This document shows, piece after piece, positions 1-7,372 of a DNA stretch of 64,000 bases. Within the stretch, counting starts at the first letter, position 1; each line of letters opens with the position of its first letter. Location: the NCBI GenBank assembly GCA_965262595.1, contig OZ253548.1, positions 3,375,472 through 3,439,471 on the forward strand. The letters run 5' to 3'. The translations under genes were made by a program, and so were the position numbers. The notes under the pieces are model-generated. The model had not been told where the DNA came from and made no database searches. It was given only the letters and a program-made list of their open reading frames with translations. Source of the stretch: CATQHB01 sp965262595. Lineage in GTDB: Bacteria > Chloroflexota > Dehalococcoidia > Lucifugimonadales > UBA3495.

Positions 1-138
1 GAGCCGACTGGGCCGATTGGAACCGGGGCCTTTGGGCTGCCGACCTGCGCTGGCAGGTCATTAACAGCTATCCTCTGTCTCCTATCCGCTGATATTCGCT
101 GACTCGCGATTAGTTAAAACCATCAGGAGGACATAATC

Positions 139-1005
139 ATGAGTACCACGGCCAAACCGGTCACAAACACCAAGCCTACCGCCCGGCTGCGGCAGCTGCT
201 GGCCGCCGATGGGCTGATTGTCGCCCCCTTCATAATGAATGCCCTGCACGCCCGCATCGCCGAATCCGTCGGCTTTGAGGCGGTGTATATGACCGGGGCC
301 GGGACCTCCGCCGAAAAGGGCTTTCCCGACGTGGGGATGCTGACCATGACCGAGATGGTGACCAATGCCAAGTATATCGCTAATGCGGTGGACGTTCCGG
401 TGATTTGCGACGCGGATACCGGCTACGGCAATGCCCTGAACGTGCAGCGCACCGTCCGGGAATATGAGGCGGCCGGGGTTGCCGGTATTCACATCGAAGA
501 CCAGAGTTTCCCCAAGAAGTGCGGCTTTTTCGAGGGCAAGCAGGTAGTTCCAATGGAGGAACATGTCCAGAAGATCCGCGCCGCCCTGGACGCCCGCACT
601 GACCCGGACTTTGTCATTATCGCTCGCTGCGACGCTTACGCCGTTACCGGCTGGGAGGACACCGTCCGCCGCTGCCTGGCCTATAAGGCGGCCGGGGCCG
701 ACCTGGTATTTGTGGACGGAATCAAGTCTATGGAAGATCTGGAGCTTTACGCCAGGGACTTGCCCGACTTGCCCCGGATGTACAATGGCGACCTGGCCTC
801 GACTCAGGAGGTAGCGGCGATGGGCTATAAGCTGATGATCTGCGGCAGCACCATCTGGCTGATCTACCGCCAGTTGCATGATGCCTTTGAAGAATTGAAG
901 CAGACCGGCAAGGTGAATCCGGAGCGATTCGGCACCCGCTGGGATGTGGCCGGCCTGTTGGGTCTGGACCAGATTTATGAGCTGGAGCGCAAATACAGCG
1001 TTTAA
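139..1005 (+). CDS. Isocitrate lyase/PEP mutase superfamily enzyme
   Basis: This 288-residue protein has the alpha/beta-barrel signature of the isocitrate lyase/phosphoenolpyruvate mutase superfamily. The metal site shows as D91-A-D93 followed by TGYG, and an E120-D121 pair follows. The mobile active-site loop reads KKCGF at 126-130, with the catalytic Cys at 128. Canonical (methyl)isocitrate lyases have KKCGH or KRCGH there, so the His-to-Phe change argues against a standard aceA or prpB. Members of this branch cleave or decarboxylate 2-hydroxy or 2-oxo di/tricarboxylates, and the substrate cannot be read from the sequence. AGGAGG at 125-130 places the start at 139. It is transcribed alone, convergent with the next gene. 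The superfamily call is secure; the reaction is not. Confidence 0.85.
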   Translation: MSTTAKPVTNTKPTARLRQLLAADGLIVAPFIMNALHARIAESVGFEAVYMTGAGTSAEKGFPDVGMLTMTEMVTNAKYIANAVDVPVICDADTGYGNALNVQRTVREYEAAGVAGIHIEDQSFPKKCGFFEGKQVVPMEEHVQKIRAALDARTDPDFVIIARCDAYAVTGWEDTVRRCLAYKAAGADLVFVDGIKSMEDLELYARDLPDLPRMYNGDLASTQEVAAMGYKLMICGSTIWLIYRQLHDAFEELKQTGKVNPERFGTRWDVAGLLGLDQIYELERKYSV

Positions 1006-1015
1006 GGCTTTTATA

Positions 1016-1070
1016 CGCCGAGACGCAGACAGTCACCGGGCCGAACTCCCAGTATCTCTGCGCCTCGGTG
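1016..1070. repeat. Imperfect inverted repeat between convergent genes
   Basis: ACGCCGAGACGCAGA near 1016 can pair with TCTGCGCCTCGGTGT near 1056, giving a GC-rich hairpin between two convergent stop codons. No T-run follows on either strand, so it may be either a weak bidirectional terminator or a scrap of a dispersed repeat. Similar 'GACGCAGAG' text recurs around mcrBC at 36608 and 39698. Confidence 0.4.
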
Positions 1071-1078
1071 TGCAATGC

Positions 1079-1453
1079 CTATTGCTCTTCCAACGGTTCA
1101 TCGGACGCAAGAAACTCTTCAACTTCCGGGGTAAGCGGCAGCACTCGTACGCCGTTCATATCTACGCCGAACCTTTTATAGGCTTCTCTATTGCGGTCGC
1201 GCTGTTCTTTGCGACCTTGACGCTTCAGTTTCCTGATTCTGTCCGGGATTAGCAATACCATAAAACCCGTCACCTCAACTGCGACTGCCAGAAACACAGC
1301 TGTCCCTGCCGATACGGTAAAGGAATCGGCAAACAGGGATAGATCGTGTAACTGCTTAAAGTCATGCCTCCATAGCAAATAAACCACGCATATAGCATAG
1401 GTTAGGTAGTAAACTAACCAATACCTGCCGCGTACTTCCCAAGCCTTTCTCAT
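1079..1453 (-). CDS. Small two-helix membrane protein, unknown function
   Basis: A 124-residue protein starting at an ATG. Two hydrophobic segments (about residues 11-30 and 47-69) are followed by a strongly basic stretch (RKLKRQGRKEQRDRN, about 75-90) and an acidic C-terminus. The charge pattern suggests the tail lies in the cytoplasm. I do not recognise a family. The gene is separated by 29 bp from the LLM oxidoreductase upstream on the same strand, so the two may be cotranscribed, but nothing links them functionally. Confidence 0.6.
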   Translation of the reverse strand: MRKAWEVRGRYWLVYYLTYAICVVYLLWRHDFKQLHDLSLFADSFTVSAGTAVFLAVAVEVTGFMVLLIPDRIRKLKRQGRKEQRDRNREAYKRFGVDMNGVRVLPLTPEVEEFLASDEPLEEQ

Positions 1454-1482
1454 TGTAACACGGCCATTCTGCGCTTCACTCC

Positions 1483-2436
1483 TTACTCCTGCGGTATCAG
1501 GGGCATTACCTCCCGGGAGAACTGCTCCATCGCCTCCCGTTGCCCGTCCACACTGTCACCGGGGAAGCTCAGGATAAAGTTTTGTACGCCCAGGTCCTGG
1601 TATTGGCGCAGGTCGGCGGCAATCTGTTCCGGCAGACCTTCCATCATTCGGCGCGACGGCCCCGGTGTCCGGTTAAATGTTATGCCGGTGCTGAAGCAGG
1701 GGGTCACCGCGTCTTCGGCCCGCCCGGCCCGGACGGTCAGGCGGCGGAGCTGGTTAATCTTGGCCGCCATTTCCTCCGGTTCCAGCACCGCCGGGGGACG
1801 CAGGCCGATGGGCATCCAGCCGTCGCCCAATTCGGCGGCGCGGCGCAGCGCTGGCCCGGTATGGCCGCCAATCCAGATGGGCGGGTGAGGCTGCTGCACC
1901 GGCTTGGGCAGAAACCCGGTCCCGGAGGTCTGCACAAACTTGCCGCTAAACTCCGGGTTTTCCTTAGTCCACAGCTCCTTGAACAGCCGCAGATATTCGT
2001 TGGTAACCGCGCCCCGGTCGGCGAAAGTGTCCAGGCCCATCGCCAGGAACTCCTCTTCCATCCAGCCCACACCCACGCCCAGGGTTACCCTCCCCTCGGA
2101 CAGGGTGTCCAGGGTGGCAATCATCTTGGCGGTCAGCACCGGATTGCGATAGGGAATAATTAGTACATGGGTGCCCAGGCGCAGCCGGTGGGTGCAGCCG
2201 GCCAGGAAATTCAGGGTGGACAGCGGGTCGTAATACGGCTGATCGGGGTTGAATCCCGGCACTCCGTCCGGCGAGTAGGGATAGAAGGAATCTACCTGCC
2301 GGGGCAGGATGATATGGTCGCTGACCCAGGCCGAATCGAAACTCAATTCCTCGGCGCGCTGGGCTAGAGAACGCAGGGCTTGGGGGCTGGCCATCGGCCC
2401 CCGGCTGGGCAAAGAACAGCCAAAAGTTACGGGCAT
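1483..2436 (-). CDS. LLM-class F420-dependent oxidoreductase
   Basis: A 317-residue TIM-barrel protein of the bacterial luciferase-like (LLM) superfamily. The text around residues 25-60 (FDSAWVSDHI), the LGTHVLIIPYRNP stretch, the LGVGVGWMEEEF motif and QPHPPIWIGG are typical of the F420-dependent 'probable oxidoreductase' branch, which transfers hydride or adds oxygen to unidentified substrates. GGGAGG just upstream of the ATG supports the start. It is a paralogue of the gene at 34191-35108, sharing motif order and length, and more distantly related to 29165-30283. A palindromic repeat (2460-2600) lies 23 bp upstream of its start. The physiological substrate is unknown. Confidence 0.85.
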   Translation of the reverse strand: MPVTFGCSLPSRGPMASPQALRSLAQRAEELSFDSAWVSDHIILPRQVDSFYPYSPDGVPGFNPDQPYYDPLSTLNFLAGCTHRLRLGTHVLIIPYRNPVLTAKMIATLDTLSEGRVTLGVGVGWMEEEFLAMGLDTFADRGAVTNEYLRLFKELWTKENPEFSGKFVQTSGTGFLPKPVQQPHPPIWIGGHTGPALRRAAELGDGWMPIGLRPPAVLEPEEMAAKINQLRRLTVRAGRAEDAVTPCFSTGITFNRTPGPSRRMMEGLPEQIAADLRQYQDLGVQNFILSFPGDSVDGQREAMEQFSREVMPLIPQE

Positions 2437-2459
2437 AAGTTTGCCTCCCTTTTCTCTTT

Positions 2460-2600
2460 GTCATTCTGAAGGAGCGGAGCGACTGAAGAATCTAAAATGG
2501 CAGCCGTCTGGCATTCACTCTTGGGAGACATCGCTGAAGAAAGAGCAAAGGCAACCAGGATTTTAGATTCTTCACTCCGCTCCGCTACGTTCAGAATGAC
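2460..2600. repeat. Palindromic dispersed repeat, family R2, copy 1
   Basis: The ends are an inverted GTCATTCTGAA / TTCAGAATGAC. Inside, GGAGCGGAGCG...GAAGAATCTAAAAT is mirrored by ATTTTAGATTCTTCACTCCGCTCC. The element is non-coding and MITE-like. A shorter, related copy lies at 30605-30700. It sits directly upstream of the LLM gene on the minus strand, so transcripts reading through would carry a long hairpin. Confidence 0.75.
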
Positions 2601-2640
2601 AGAGGTTTGTTTAGCTTGGAATAGCAGGTTTTTGTTGCGA

Positions 2641-3309
2641 TTAAGGCAACGGGTTTGGGGCAGGCATAACTGGGTGCAGGTCCACGTTGATAAAGTCCCT
2701 TTCCCCTTCGCCCATCAGGCTGATGCCGGTAATCTTGAAGCCGAGGATGTTGCCGGCGGCGTCCCTTAGGGCCTGCACTCGGTCATCGCCGGTAGAGGTG
2801 TAGTCGGTATTGAGTTTGGCTGCCCAATACACTTCGAAATAGTCCCCGGCCTTGTCGGCATGAATGCTGATGTTCTTAATTTCCACCGTGCTCCCAGCTT
2901 GGACTATCGGATGGACATGGACTAGCTGGGCAGTTGCCAGTGCGGCAGCCGGTTCCGGTTGCAGTGTCAGCTCCGGTTCGACCGGCGTCAACTCCAGTGC
3001 GGCAGCCGGTTCCGGTTGCAGTGTCAGCTCCGGTTCGACCGGCGTCAACTCCAGTGCGGCAGCCGGTTCCGGTTGCAGTGTCAGCTCCGGTTCGACCGGC
3101 GTCAACTCCAGGTTGACAATCTCCCCTTCCTTTACGCGCGTTACTCCCCAAACCATGAACCCGGACAGGTTGCGGTCATCGTCCACCAGGACATCTACCC
3201 GCTCGTTGCTGGTAGGCATAAAGTAATTGCCGGCCTTGGAAACCCAAAAAACGTCCAAGTAATGCCCGGCATTGTCATACCAGATATTTATACATTCGAT
3301 TTTGTCCAT
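2641..3309 (-). CDS. Duplicated DUF2283-like protein with repeat linker (putative antitoxin)
   Basis: A 222-residue protein made of two similar lobes, residues 1-69 and about 140-215. Each has the pattern I-x-YD-x-AG-x-Y-x-x-V-W ... RV ... D-x-x-G-x-x-x-GF, resembling the DUF2283 fold often encoded beside small nucleases. A linker of three 19-residue units (LTPVEPELTLQPEPAAALE) joins them. The start overlaps the end of the upstream gene (3288-3614) by 22 bp, so they are translationally coupled. DUF2283 proteins are proposed antitoxins; that role here is inferred from the pairing. The duplication of the domain and the long Pro/Glu linker are unusual. It could instead be an unrelated beta-rich protein. 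Confidence 0.6.
   Translation of the reverse strand: MDKIECINIWYDNAGHYLDVFWVSKAGNYFMPTSNERVDVLVDDDRNLSGFMVWGVTRVKEGEIVNLELTPVEPELTLQPEPAAALELTPVEPELTLQPEPAAALELTPVEPELTLQPEPAAALATAQLVHVHPIVQAGSTVEIKNISIHADKAGDYFEVYWAAKLNTDYTSTGDDRVQALRDAAGNILGFKITGISLMGEGERDFINVDLHPVMPAPNPLP
2937..3107. repeat. Three perfect 57-bp tandem repeats (coding)
   Basis: Units 2937-2993, 2994-3050 and 3051-3107 are identical base for base, and a partial fourth begins at 3108. The unit is 19 codons, so gain or loss of copies keeps the frame. Perfect identity implies recent expansion or ongoing homogenisation. Confidence 0.95.
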
Positions 3310-3614
3310 AATATCTCACTTCTTTTCGTGCGGTGCGTTTGCATGGCAGTCAGCACGTAGGCATCGCCATCAAGCATTTTGACGGACACCATCACCCATT
3401 TGTCGTTGGATTTTCCCCAATTGTACCACCTGTAGTATAGCCTCCCTGTGTTGGGGTCGGTGGGGTCTCGGAGAATAAAGTCCGGGTCTAGCAAGGTTTC
3501 GGGAATGGTATGCGGTATAGCCTCCATATCTCTATGCCTACTGATGATATGCTGCCAACGTTCCTCAGGAAAGCGTATTTCCCTTCCCTGATAGTCTATC
3601 AGCATCGCTCGCAT
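3288..3614 (-). CDS. Putative BECR-fold (PBECR/RelE-like) nuclease toxin
   Basis: A 108-residue protein with the layout of small barnase/EndoU/ColE5/RelE-type (BECR) domains. A helix carries the pattern W-x-H-x-x-x-x-H (residues 20-28, RWQHIISRH), followed by a 'P..L.DPDFI..DP' turn, then beta strands ending in YRWYNW, WVMVSVKML and YVLTAMQTH, and a terminal basic segment. Such domains occur as RNase toxins and usually precede a DUF2283-type partner, which is exactly the neighbour here. The stop overlaps the partner's start by 22 bp. The start is the ATG at 3614; a second in-frame ATG at 3605 is possible. Activity is inferred from fold pattern and context only. Confidence 0.6.
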   Translation of the reverse strand: MRAMLIDYQGREIRFPEERWQHIISRHRDMEAIPHTIPETLLDPDFILRDPTDPNTGRLYYRWYNWGKSNDKWVMVSVKMLDGDAYVLTAMQTHRTKRSEILWTKSNV

Positions 3615-3629
3615 ATAGGCTAATGCTTT

Positions 3630-4073
3630 CTACGGCGCCAGCACCGTAAAGGGGTAAACCGGCACGTTCCGAAACACCCAGAAAGCTATAATGGCCGTCA
3701 GCAGGCCCCAAATCAGGGCGGGGTGAATGAATACCGCAGGCAGTCGTTTGCCGTACGCAGACAGTAGCAGCGCCGACAGGAAGGCATAACCGATAACGGG
3801 CAAGGCCAGCATGGTATAGGGGTTGTAGCCAAAGGCCGCAATCAAATTACCGTGCAATAATTGGTGCACCCCGCGCAGGGTGCCGCAGCCGGGGCAGTGC
3901 AGGCCGGTCAGGGCATAAAAGATGCAGGGAGGGTAGATCCCCTGCTCTTCAGGGTTGCGCGCGTACACCATCGCTAGACATGGCAAGACTGCCAATCCCA
4001 GCAGGACAAACCGCCAACGCCAGAGAGATGACCCTTGGCATAGCTCCAACCCTCTTTCAGCCGCGGTAGTCAT
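3630..4073 (-). CDS. DUF2752 membrane protein
   Basis: A 147-residue membrane protein with the DUF2752 signature: P-x-x-C-x-x-Y-x-x-TGLHCPGCGTLRG, then a short amphipathic turn, GNLIAAFGYNP and two further hydrophobic segments. Four cysteines, including the CPGC core, are conserved in the family. I chose the ATG at 4073 because the longer frame overlaps the neighbouring CD225 gene; from 4073 the start lies just after that gene's stop (4079). DUF2752 proteins often sit next to CD225/dispanin-type membrane proteins, as here. The function is unknown. Confidence 0.8.
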   Translation of the reverse strand: MTTAAERGLELCQGSSLWRWRFVLLGLAVLPCLAMVYARNPEEQGIYPPCIFYALTGLHCPGCGTLRGVHQLLHGNLIAAFGYNPYTMLALPVIGYAFLSALLLSAYGKRLPAVFIHPALIWGLLTAIIAFWVFRNVPVYPFTVLAP

Positions 4074-4078
4074 ATAAG

Positions 4079-4519
4079 CTATTGCATCCCGGCAACTATT
4101 CCCGCCAGTCCAAAAATAAAGAACACAAAGATGTACACAACCACCCCAAAAATCCCTAGCCCCAAAGACACCCAGCACCAGGTCCTGGCGTTTCTGGATG
4201 CTCCCAATGCCCCCGCATAATCTCCGGAGGCCAGCTTACCGTTAACCTGTGCGGCAAACACTATTGCCACGATGCCGGTCGGCAGGCAGCAACAAATGGT
4301 AGCCAGAATTGCCCACACCAGGTAGTTGGGGACATGGGCCGCCCCACCATAACCCGGCCCGCCCCCATAAGGCATCCCCGGCGCGTAAGCCGGGCCGCCG
4401 CTCCCCCGCGGGTCGGTCACCGCCCCGCAGTTGGGACAGAAACGGGCGTCCGGCTCTATTTCGGTCCCGCAGGTGGAGCAGTAGGTTGGTTGATCCTGGT
4501 CGTCATAGTCGTAGGTCAT
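4079..4519 (-). CDS. Zinc-ribbon CD225/dispanin-like membrane protein
   Basis: A 146-residue protein. An N-terminal zinc ribbon (CSTC at 14-17, CPNC at 28-31) is followed by a Gly/Pro/Tyr-rich linker. The C-terminal two-helix module NYLVWAILATICCCLPTGIV...AQVNGKLASGDYAGA matches the CD225/dispanin pattern, the family of eukaryotic IFITM antiviral proteins. The CCC at the end of helix 1 is in the region palmitoylated in IFITMs. An AGGAG sequence precedes the ATG. It is the third of four same-strand membrane-protein genes (5416 to 3630). Bacterial dispanins have no settled function. The family call is good; any antiviral role would be speculation. Confidence 0.8.
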   Translation of the reverse strand: MTYDYDDQDQPTYCSTCGTEIEPDARFCPNCGAVTDPRGSGGPAYAPGMPYGGGPGYGGAAHVPNYLVWAILATICCCLPTGIVAIVFAAQVNGKLASGDYAGALGASRNARTWCWVSLGLGIFGVVVYIFVFFIFGLAGIVAGMQ

Positions 4520-4558
4520 TGCTTTCTCCTGCCCGGCTTAGCTTACTCAGTTGCGAGG

Positions 4559-5047
4559 TTAGGTATTTGAGCGGGCGGCCCGGTTCAGGTCGGACTGTAT
4601 CAGGAACCAGACCACCGGGGAAAATACCAGCCACAGGATGAATATGGCGATCCCCGGGTATTTGTCGTTGACAAACCTGGCGTACTGGTTGGAGTGATGC
4701 CAATAGGCAAAGAATTGAGCGATAGGTATCAGATAAAGGATAGTCCACAGGCAGCCGCTGCCCTCTTCATTGCCGTTGGCTCGATACAGCTCATTCAGCG
4801 TTACGTGAAACCAGTAAATGCCGTAAATGCTCAGGGTGATGATAAACAGGATAACCTGCATCACCATATTGCGATACTTGATGTGGTCAGTACGTCGAGG
4901 CGGGCCGCCGGGCGCGATGTTCCCGCCGGGCTGCCGGAGATTGGCGGCCCCGCAACTGGGGCAGAACCGGGCGTTGCCCTCCATTATTGCGCCGCAATTG
5001 GGGCAAAATATTGCGGGGGAGTCGCCGAGGGCGTTACTTTCAGCCAT
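4559..5047 (-). CDS. Zinc-ribbon DUF4234 membrane protein
   Basis: A 162-residue protein. The N-terminal zinc ribbon is CPNC (15-18) with CPSC (30-33). The rest is a DUF4234 module beginning KYRNMVMQVILFIITLSIYG, with IYWFHVTLNELYRANG and about three to four hydrophobic segments. GGAGAAGAG precedes the ATG. It is a close paralogue of the next gene upstream (5069-5416), which has the same DUF4234 module without the zinc ribbon, so a tandem duplication followed by domain gain or loss is likely. The function is unknown. Confidence 0.8.
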   Translation of the reverse strand: MAESNALGDSPAIFCPNCGAIMEGNARFCPSCGAANLRQPGGNIAPGGPPRRTDHIKYRNMVMQVILFIITLSIYGIYWFHVTLNELYRANGNEEGSGCLWTILYLIPIAQFFAYWHHSNQYARFVNDKYPGIAIFILWLVFSPVVWFLIQSDLNRAARSNT

Positions 5048-5068
5048 TCTCTTCTCCGTTCGCGGGGG

Positions 5069-5416
5069 TTAACCCATATATTGGACGCTTGCCGCCCGGT
5101 TAAGTTCTCGCTGCACCAGGAACCACACTATCGGGTCAAGGACCAATTCCATGATAAATATAACTATCCCGGGGTATTTCCCGCCGCTGAAGGCGGAATA
5201 CTCCTGGGCATAGCGCCAGAGGGCAAACAGATTGGCGATGGGTATTAGCAGCAGAACAGTCCACAAGCCGCTGCCAGCCCCGGCTTTCCCGTTGGCGACG
5301 TGCATTTCCTTCAGAGAAACGTAAAACCAGTAAATGCCGTAGAGGCCCAGGGTAAAAATGAACAGGATTACCTGCATCACCATATCGCGCCGCTTGATGT
5401 GGCCGTACTGGAACAT
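5069..5416 (-). CDS. DUF4234 membrane protein
   Basis: A 115-residue protein whose KRRDMVMQVILFIFTLGLYG, GIYWFYVSLKEM and LFALWRYAQEYSAF segments align by eye with the DUF4234 part of the neighbouring 4559-5047 product. It lacks the zinc ribbon. It is the first gene of a minus-strand run (DUF4234, zinc-ribbon DUF4234, zinc-ribbon CD225, DUF2752), with spacing from 5 bp to about 40 bp that suggests one transcript. The function is unknown. Confidence 0.75.
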   Translation of the reverse strand: MFQYGHIKRRDMVMQVILFIFTLGLYGIYWFYVSLKEMHVANGKAGAGSGLWTVLLLIPIANLFALWRYAQEYSAFSGGKYPGIVIFIMELVLDPIVWFLVQRELNRAASVQYMG

Positions 5417-5532
5417 AAAACCCTCTCTCCGCAGTTAAAAAGCTGATTCCCGCTCCTAACCACGCGCTGTCAATTGTACTCCGCCAGGTCAAACCGATTC
5501 CAGACCTAATTCGGCCTGCTATAATTCGTTCC

Positions 5533-5688
5533 AGGGATACTCTGAATAATTCATTAACTGCCAGCGCCTTCACCCCGTCGTTCCTGCGAAATCAGGAACC
5601 TCGGTCCGCAACGTTTTAGGTTCCTGCCTTCGCAGGAACGACGGGTAGGAATAACCACCCAAGTCACCGACTTATTCAGAGGTTCCCT
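5533..5688. repeat. MITE-like palindromic element R1, copy A
   Basis: A 156-bp non-coding element. The terminal inverted repeats are AGGGATACTCTGAATAA (left) and TTATTCAGAGGTTCCCT (right), 17 bp with two mismatches. An internal inverted repeat is centred on CCCGTCGTTCCTGCGAA / TTCGCAGGAACGACGGG. No target duplication is obvious. Copies B (15443), C (35477, truncated) and D (46794, opposite orientation) share the termini. The right end lies 10 bp upstream of the Shine-Dalgarno of the aminopeptidase gene. Confidence 0.85.
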
Positions 5689-5715
5689 AGCTAAACCGGG
5701 GAGGCTCCAATTCTT

Positions 5716-6864
5716 ATGACCGAACCAATGACTGACCGCAATGCACTGGCCCTCGACATTCTGGCCCGGTTGGGCGCCCAACCGGCCACCTCTTTTCGCG
5801 AGGACGGCGTTGCCAACGTAGTCCGAACCATCCTGGCCGAGCTGGAAGTGCCGTACCAGGTTGACGACTATGGCAACATTATTGCTCGCCGGCCCGGCAA
5901 ACCGTCGGCCCCGGCCGGCGCAGCCCCGGCGGGCCGAAGCGATGTCCCTCCCATCGCTTTTGTAGCCCACCTGGACCACCCGGGCTTTGAGGCGATAGCG
6001 GTGGACGGCGACTTTCTGGTAGGAATGGCAATGGGCGGGGTGCCCCCGTCCTCCTTTGAGTCCGGCGTTCGTCTGCAAGCGCTGTTACCCGACGGCCAAC
6101 GCTGGGGCGCGGTTACCGCCGGCCCCTACGGTGAGGGCGCGGAACGCAAGGCGCTGATTAGCCTGGACGACCCGGCCCGGCTGTCGGAGCTTTCGCTCCC
6201 GGCCTCGGTGGTGTTCGACCTGGTGGACTTTGAGCTGGACGACGAGTTCATCCGGATGCGGGCGGTGGATGATCTGGCCGGCTGCGGAAGCATTTTGGCG
6301 ATGCTGGCGGCCCTGGCCGATGATACCCCGGACGGCGATGTCTATGGAGTGTTCACCCGTGCCGAGGAGGTGGGCCTGGTGGGGGCCCGCCTGCTGGCCG
6401 AGGCCGGAACGCTGCCGCCGGATACGCTGGTAGTATCGCTGGAATCCAGCCGAACCCTGCCCGGCGCCGAAATTGGCGGCGGCCCGGTCATCCGGGTCGG
6501 CGATGCTGGGTTCACCTTCAACGCCGACGCCGAATCGGCCCTGATTCGCGCCCGGGAAACGCTGCAAGCCCGCCCGGAGGGGTTCAAGGTGCAGCGGCAG
6601 TTGATGAGCGGCGGCACCTGCGAGGCCAGCGCCTTTGCCCTTTATGGTTACCGCACTACCGGCATTGCCTTTCCCCTCGGCAACTACCATAACGGCGCTC
6701 CCGAGGGCCGCATCGAGGCCGAGTATATCCACCAGGAGGACTTTCTCGGCGGCGTTGAGCTGATGCTGGAAGCGGTGCGCCGGTTGCCGGAACGGGAGGA
6801 CACCGCCTTTCGCCGCCGCCTCCGGGAAATACCGGAGGAGTTTAGGGAGCGGTTGCGGGGGTGA
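5716..6864 (+). CDS. M42-type metallo-aminopeptidase
   Basis: A 382-residue zinc peptidase of the M42/M20/M28 type. The metal ligands can be placed as H85 (AHLDHPG), D185/D186 (AVDDLAG), the E217-E218 pair (AEEVG, base plus ligand), E243 (SLESS) and H325 (GNYHNG). These proteins remove N-terminal residues from peptides in the cytoplasm, often as large oligomers. GGGGAGG at about 5698-5704 precedes the ATG; a second ATG four codons on is possible. The Ala/Gly/Pro-rich stretch at 63-76 lies just before the first ligand and may be a loop expansion. The gene stands alone between repeat R1 copy A and a toxin-antitoxin pair. The class is clear, the exact substrate is not. Confidence 0.8.
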   Translation: MTEPMTDRNALALDILARLGAQPATSFREDGVANVVRTILAELEVPYQVDDYGNIIARRPGKPSAPAGAAPAGRSDVPPIAFVAHLDHPGFEAIAVDGDFLVGMAMGGVPPSSFESGVRLQALLPDGQRWGAVTAGPYGEGAERKALISLDDPARLSELSLPASVVFDLVDFELDDEFIRMRAVDDLAGCGSILAMLAALADDTPDGDVYGVFTRAEEVGLVGARLLAEAGTLPPDTLVVSLESSRTLPGAEIGGGPVIRVGDAGFTFNADAESALIRARETLQARPEGFKVQRQLMSGGTCEASAFALYGYRTTGIAFPLGNYHNGAPEGRIEAEYIHQEDFLGGVELMLEAVRRLPEREDTAFRRRLREIPEEFRERLRG

Positions 6865-6891
6865 TAGACATAGGGGCTGGGATTGACTATT

Positions 6892-6909
6892 GTTGACATA
6901 TATGATAAC
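6892..6909. promoter_or_regulatory. Candidate operator of the toxin-antitoxin operon
   Basis: GTTGACATATATGATAAC is an imperfect palindrome (GTT/AAC arms, CATATATG core) 49 bp upstream of the toxin ATG. It falls between a possible -35 (TTGACT, 6883-6888) and -10 (TAACTT, 6906-6911) spaced by 17 bp. That is where a HigA-type antitoxin would bind to repress its own operon. This rests on sequence symmetry and context only. Confidence 0.45.
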
Positions 6910-6957
6910 TTTCTAAAAAAGGAGGTGTAATATTGATTAGGTGGTGTTGTAAACAAT

Positions 6958-7332
6958 ATGGACAGAGAATTTCTCTTGGAGGGACAAGCGTTCAGCGTTT
7001 ACACTTTGTGCTGGAGTCACAATGCAGTTGAGCATTGCCCAGCAGTAGAATTTCTTGACGAGATATCGGAACCCTCTCGTAAATCTTTGCTTGCTTTAAT
7101 GCAACAATATGCAGAAAGAGGCCCTATATTGAACTTGCGAAGGTCGAGACCTTTGGGTGACGGTATTTTCGAGTTTAAGTCCCGTCAGGGAGACCGGATG
7201 TTGTACTTCTATCCTACGGGTCAAAGAGGAGATACTATCCTCGCCCATGGTTTTCGGAAAGGCTCACGTCTTGGAACCGAAATAGCCCGAGCAGAGGCGC
7301 TCAGAGCAGAATATCTACAGAGCTTTTCTTAA
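6958..7332 (+). CDS. HigB/RelE-like toxin (phage Gp49 family)
   Basis: A 124-residue protein with the pattern of HigB/Gp49-type ribosome-dependent mRNA interferases: an N-terminal strand, two helices (VEFLDEISEPSRKSLLALMQQYAERGP), then SRPLGDGIFEFKSRQGDRMLYFYPTG and the terminal LAHGFRKGSRLGTEIARAEALR. The usual core 'hGFxKK(S/T)...E...A' is present as GFRKGSRLGTEIARA. It lies 40 bp upstream of an HTH gene on the same strand, the higBA order. Base composition is more AT-rich by eye than the neighbours, which suggests acquisition. Translation probably starts at ATG 6958 with GGTGGTG upstream; a stronger AGGAGG at 6920-6925 serves no obvious frame. Confidence 0.8.
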   Translation: MDREFLLEGQAFSVYTLCWSHNAVEHCPAVEFLDEISEPSRKSLLALMQQYAERGPILNLRRSRPLGDGIFEFKSRQGDRMLYFYPTGQRGDTILAHGFRKGSRLGTEIARAEALRAEYLQSFS

Positions 7333-7372
7333 CTACTTACTTTTTCTTATACATACCTCTTACCAAATTACT

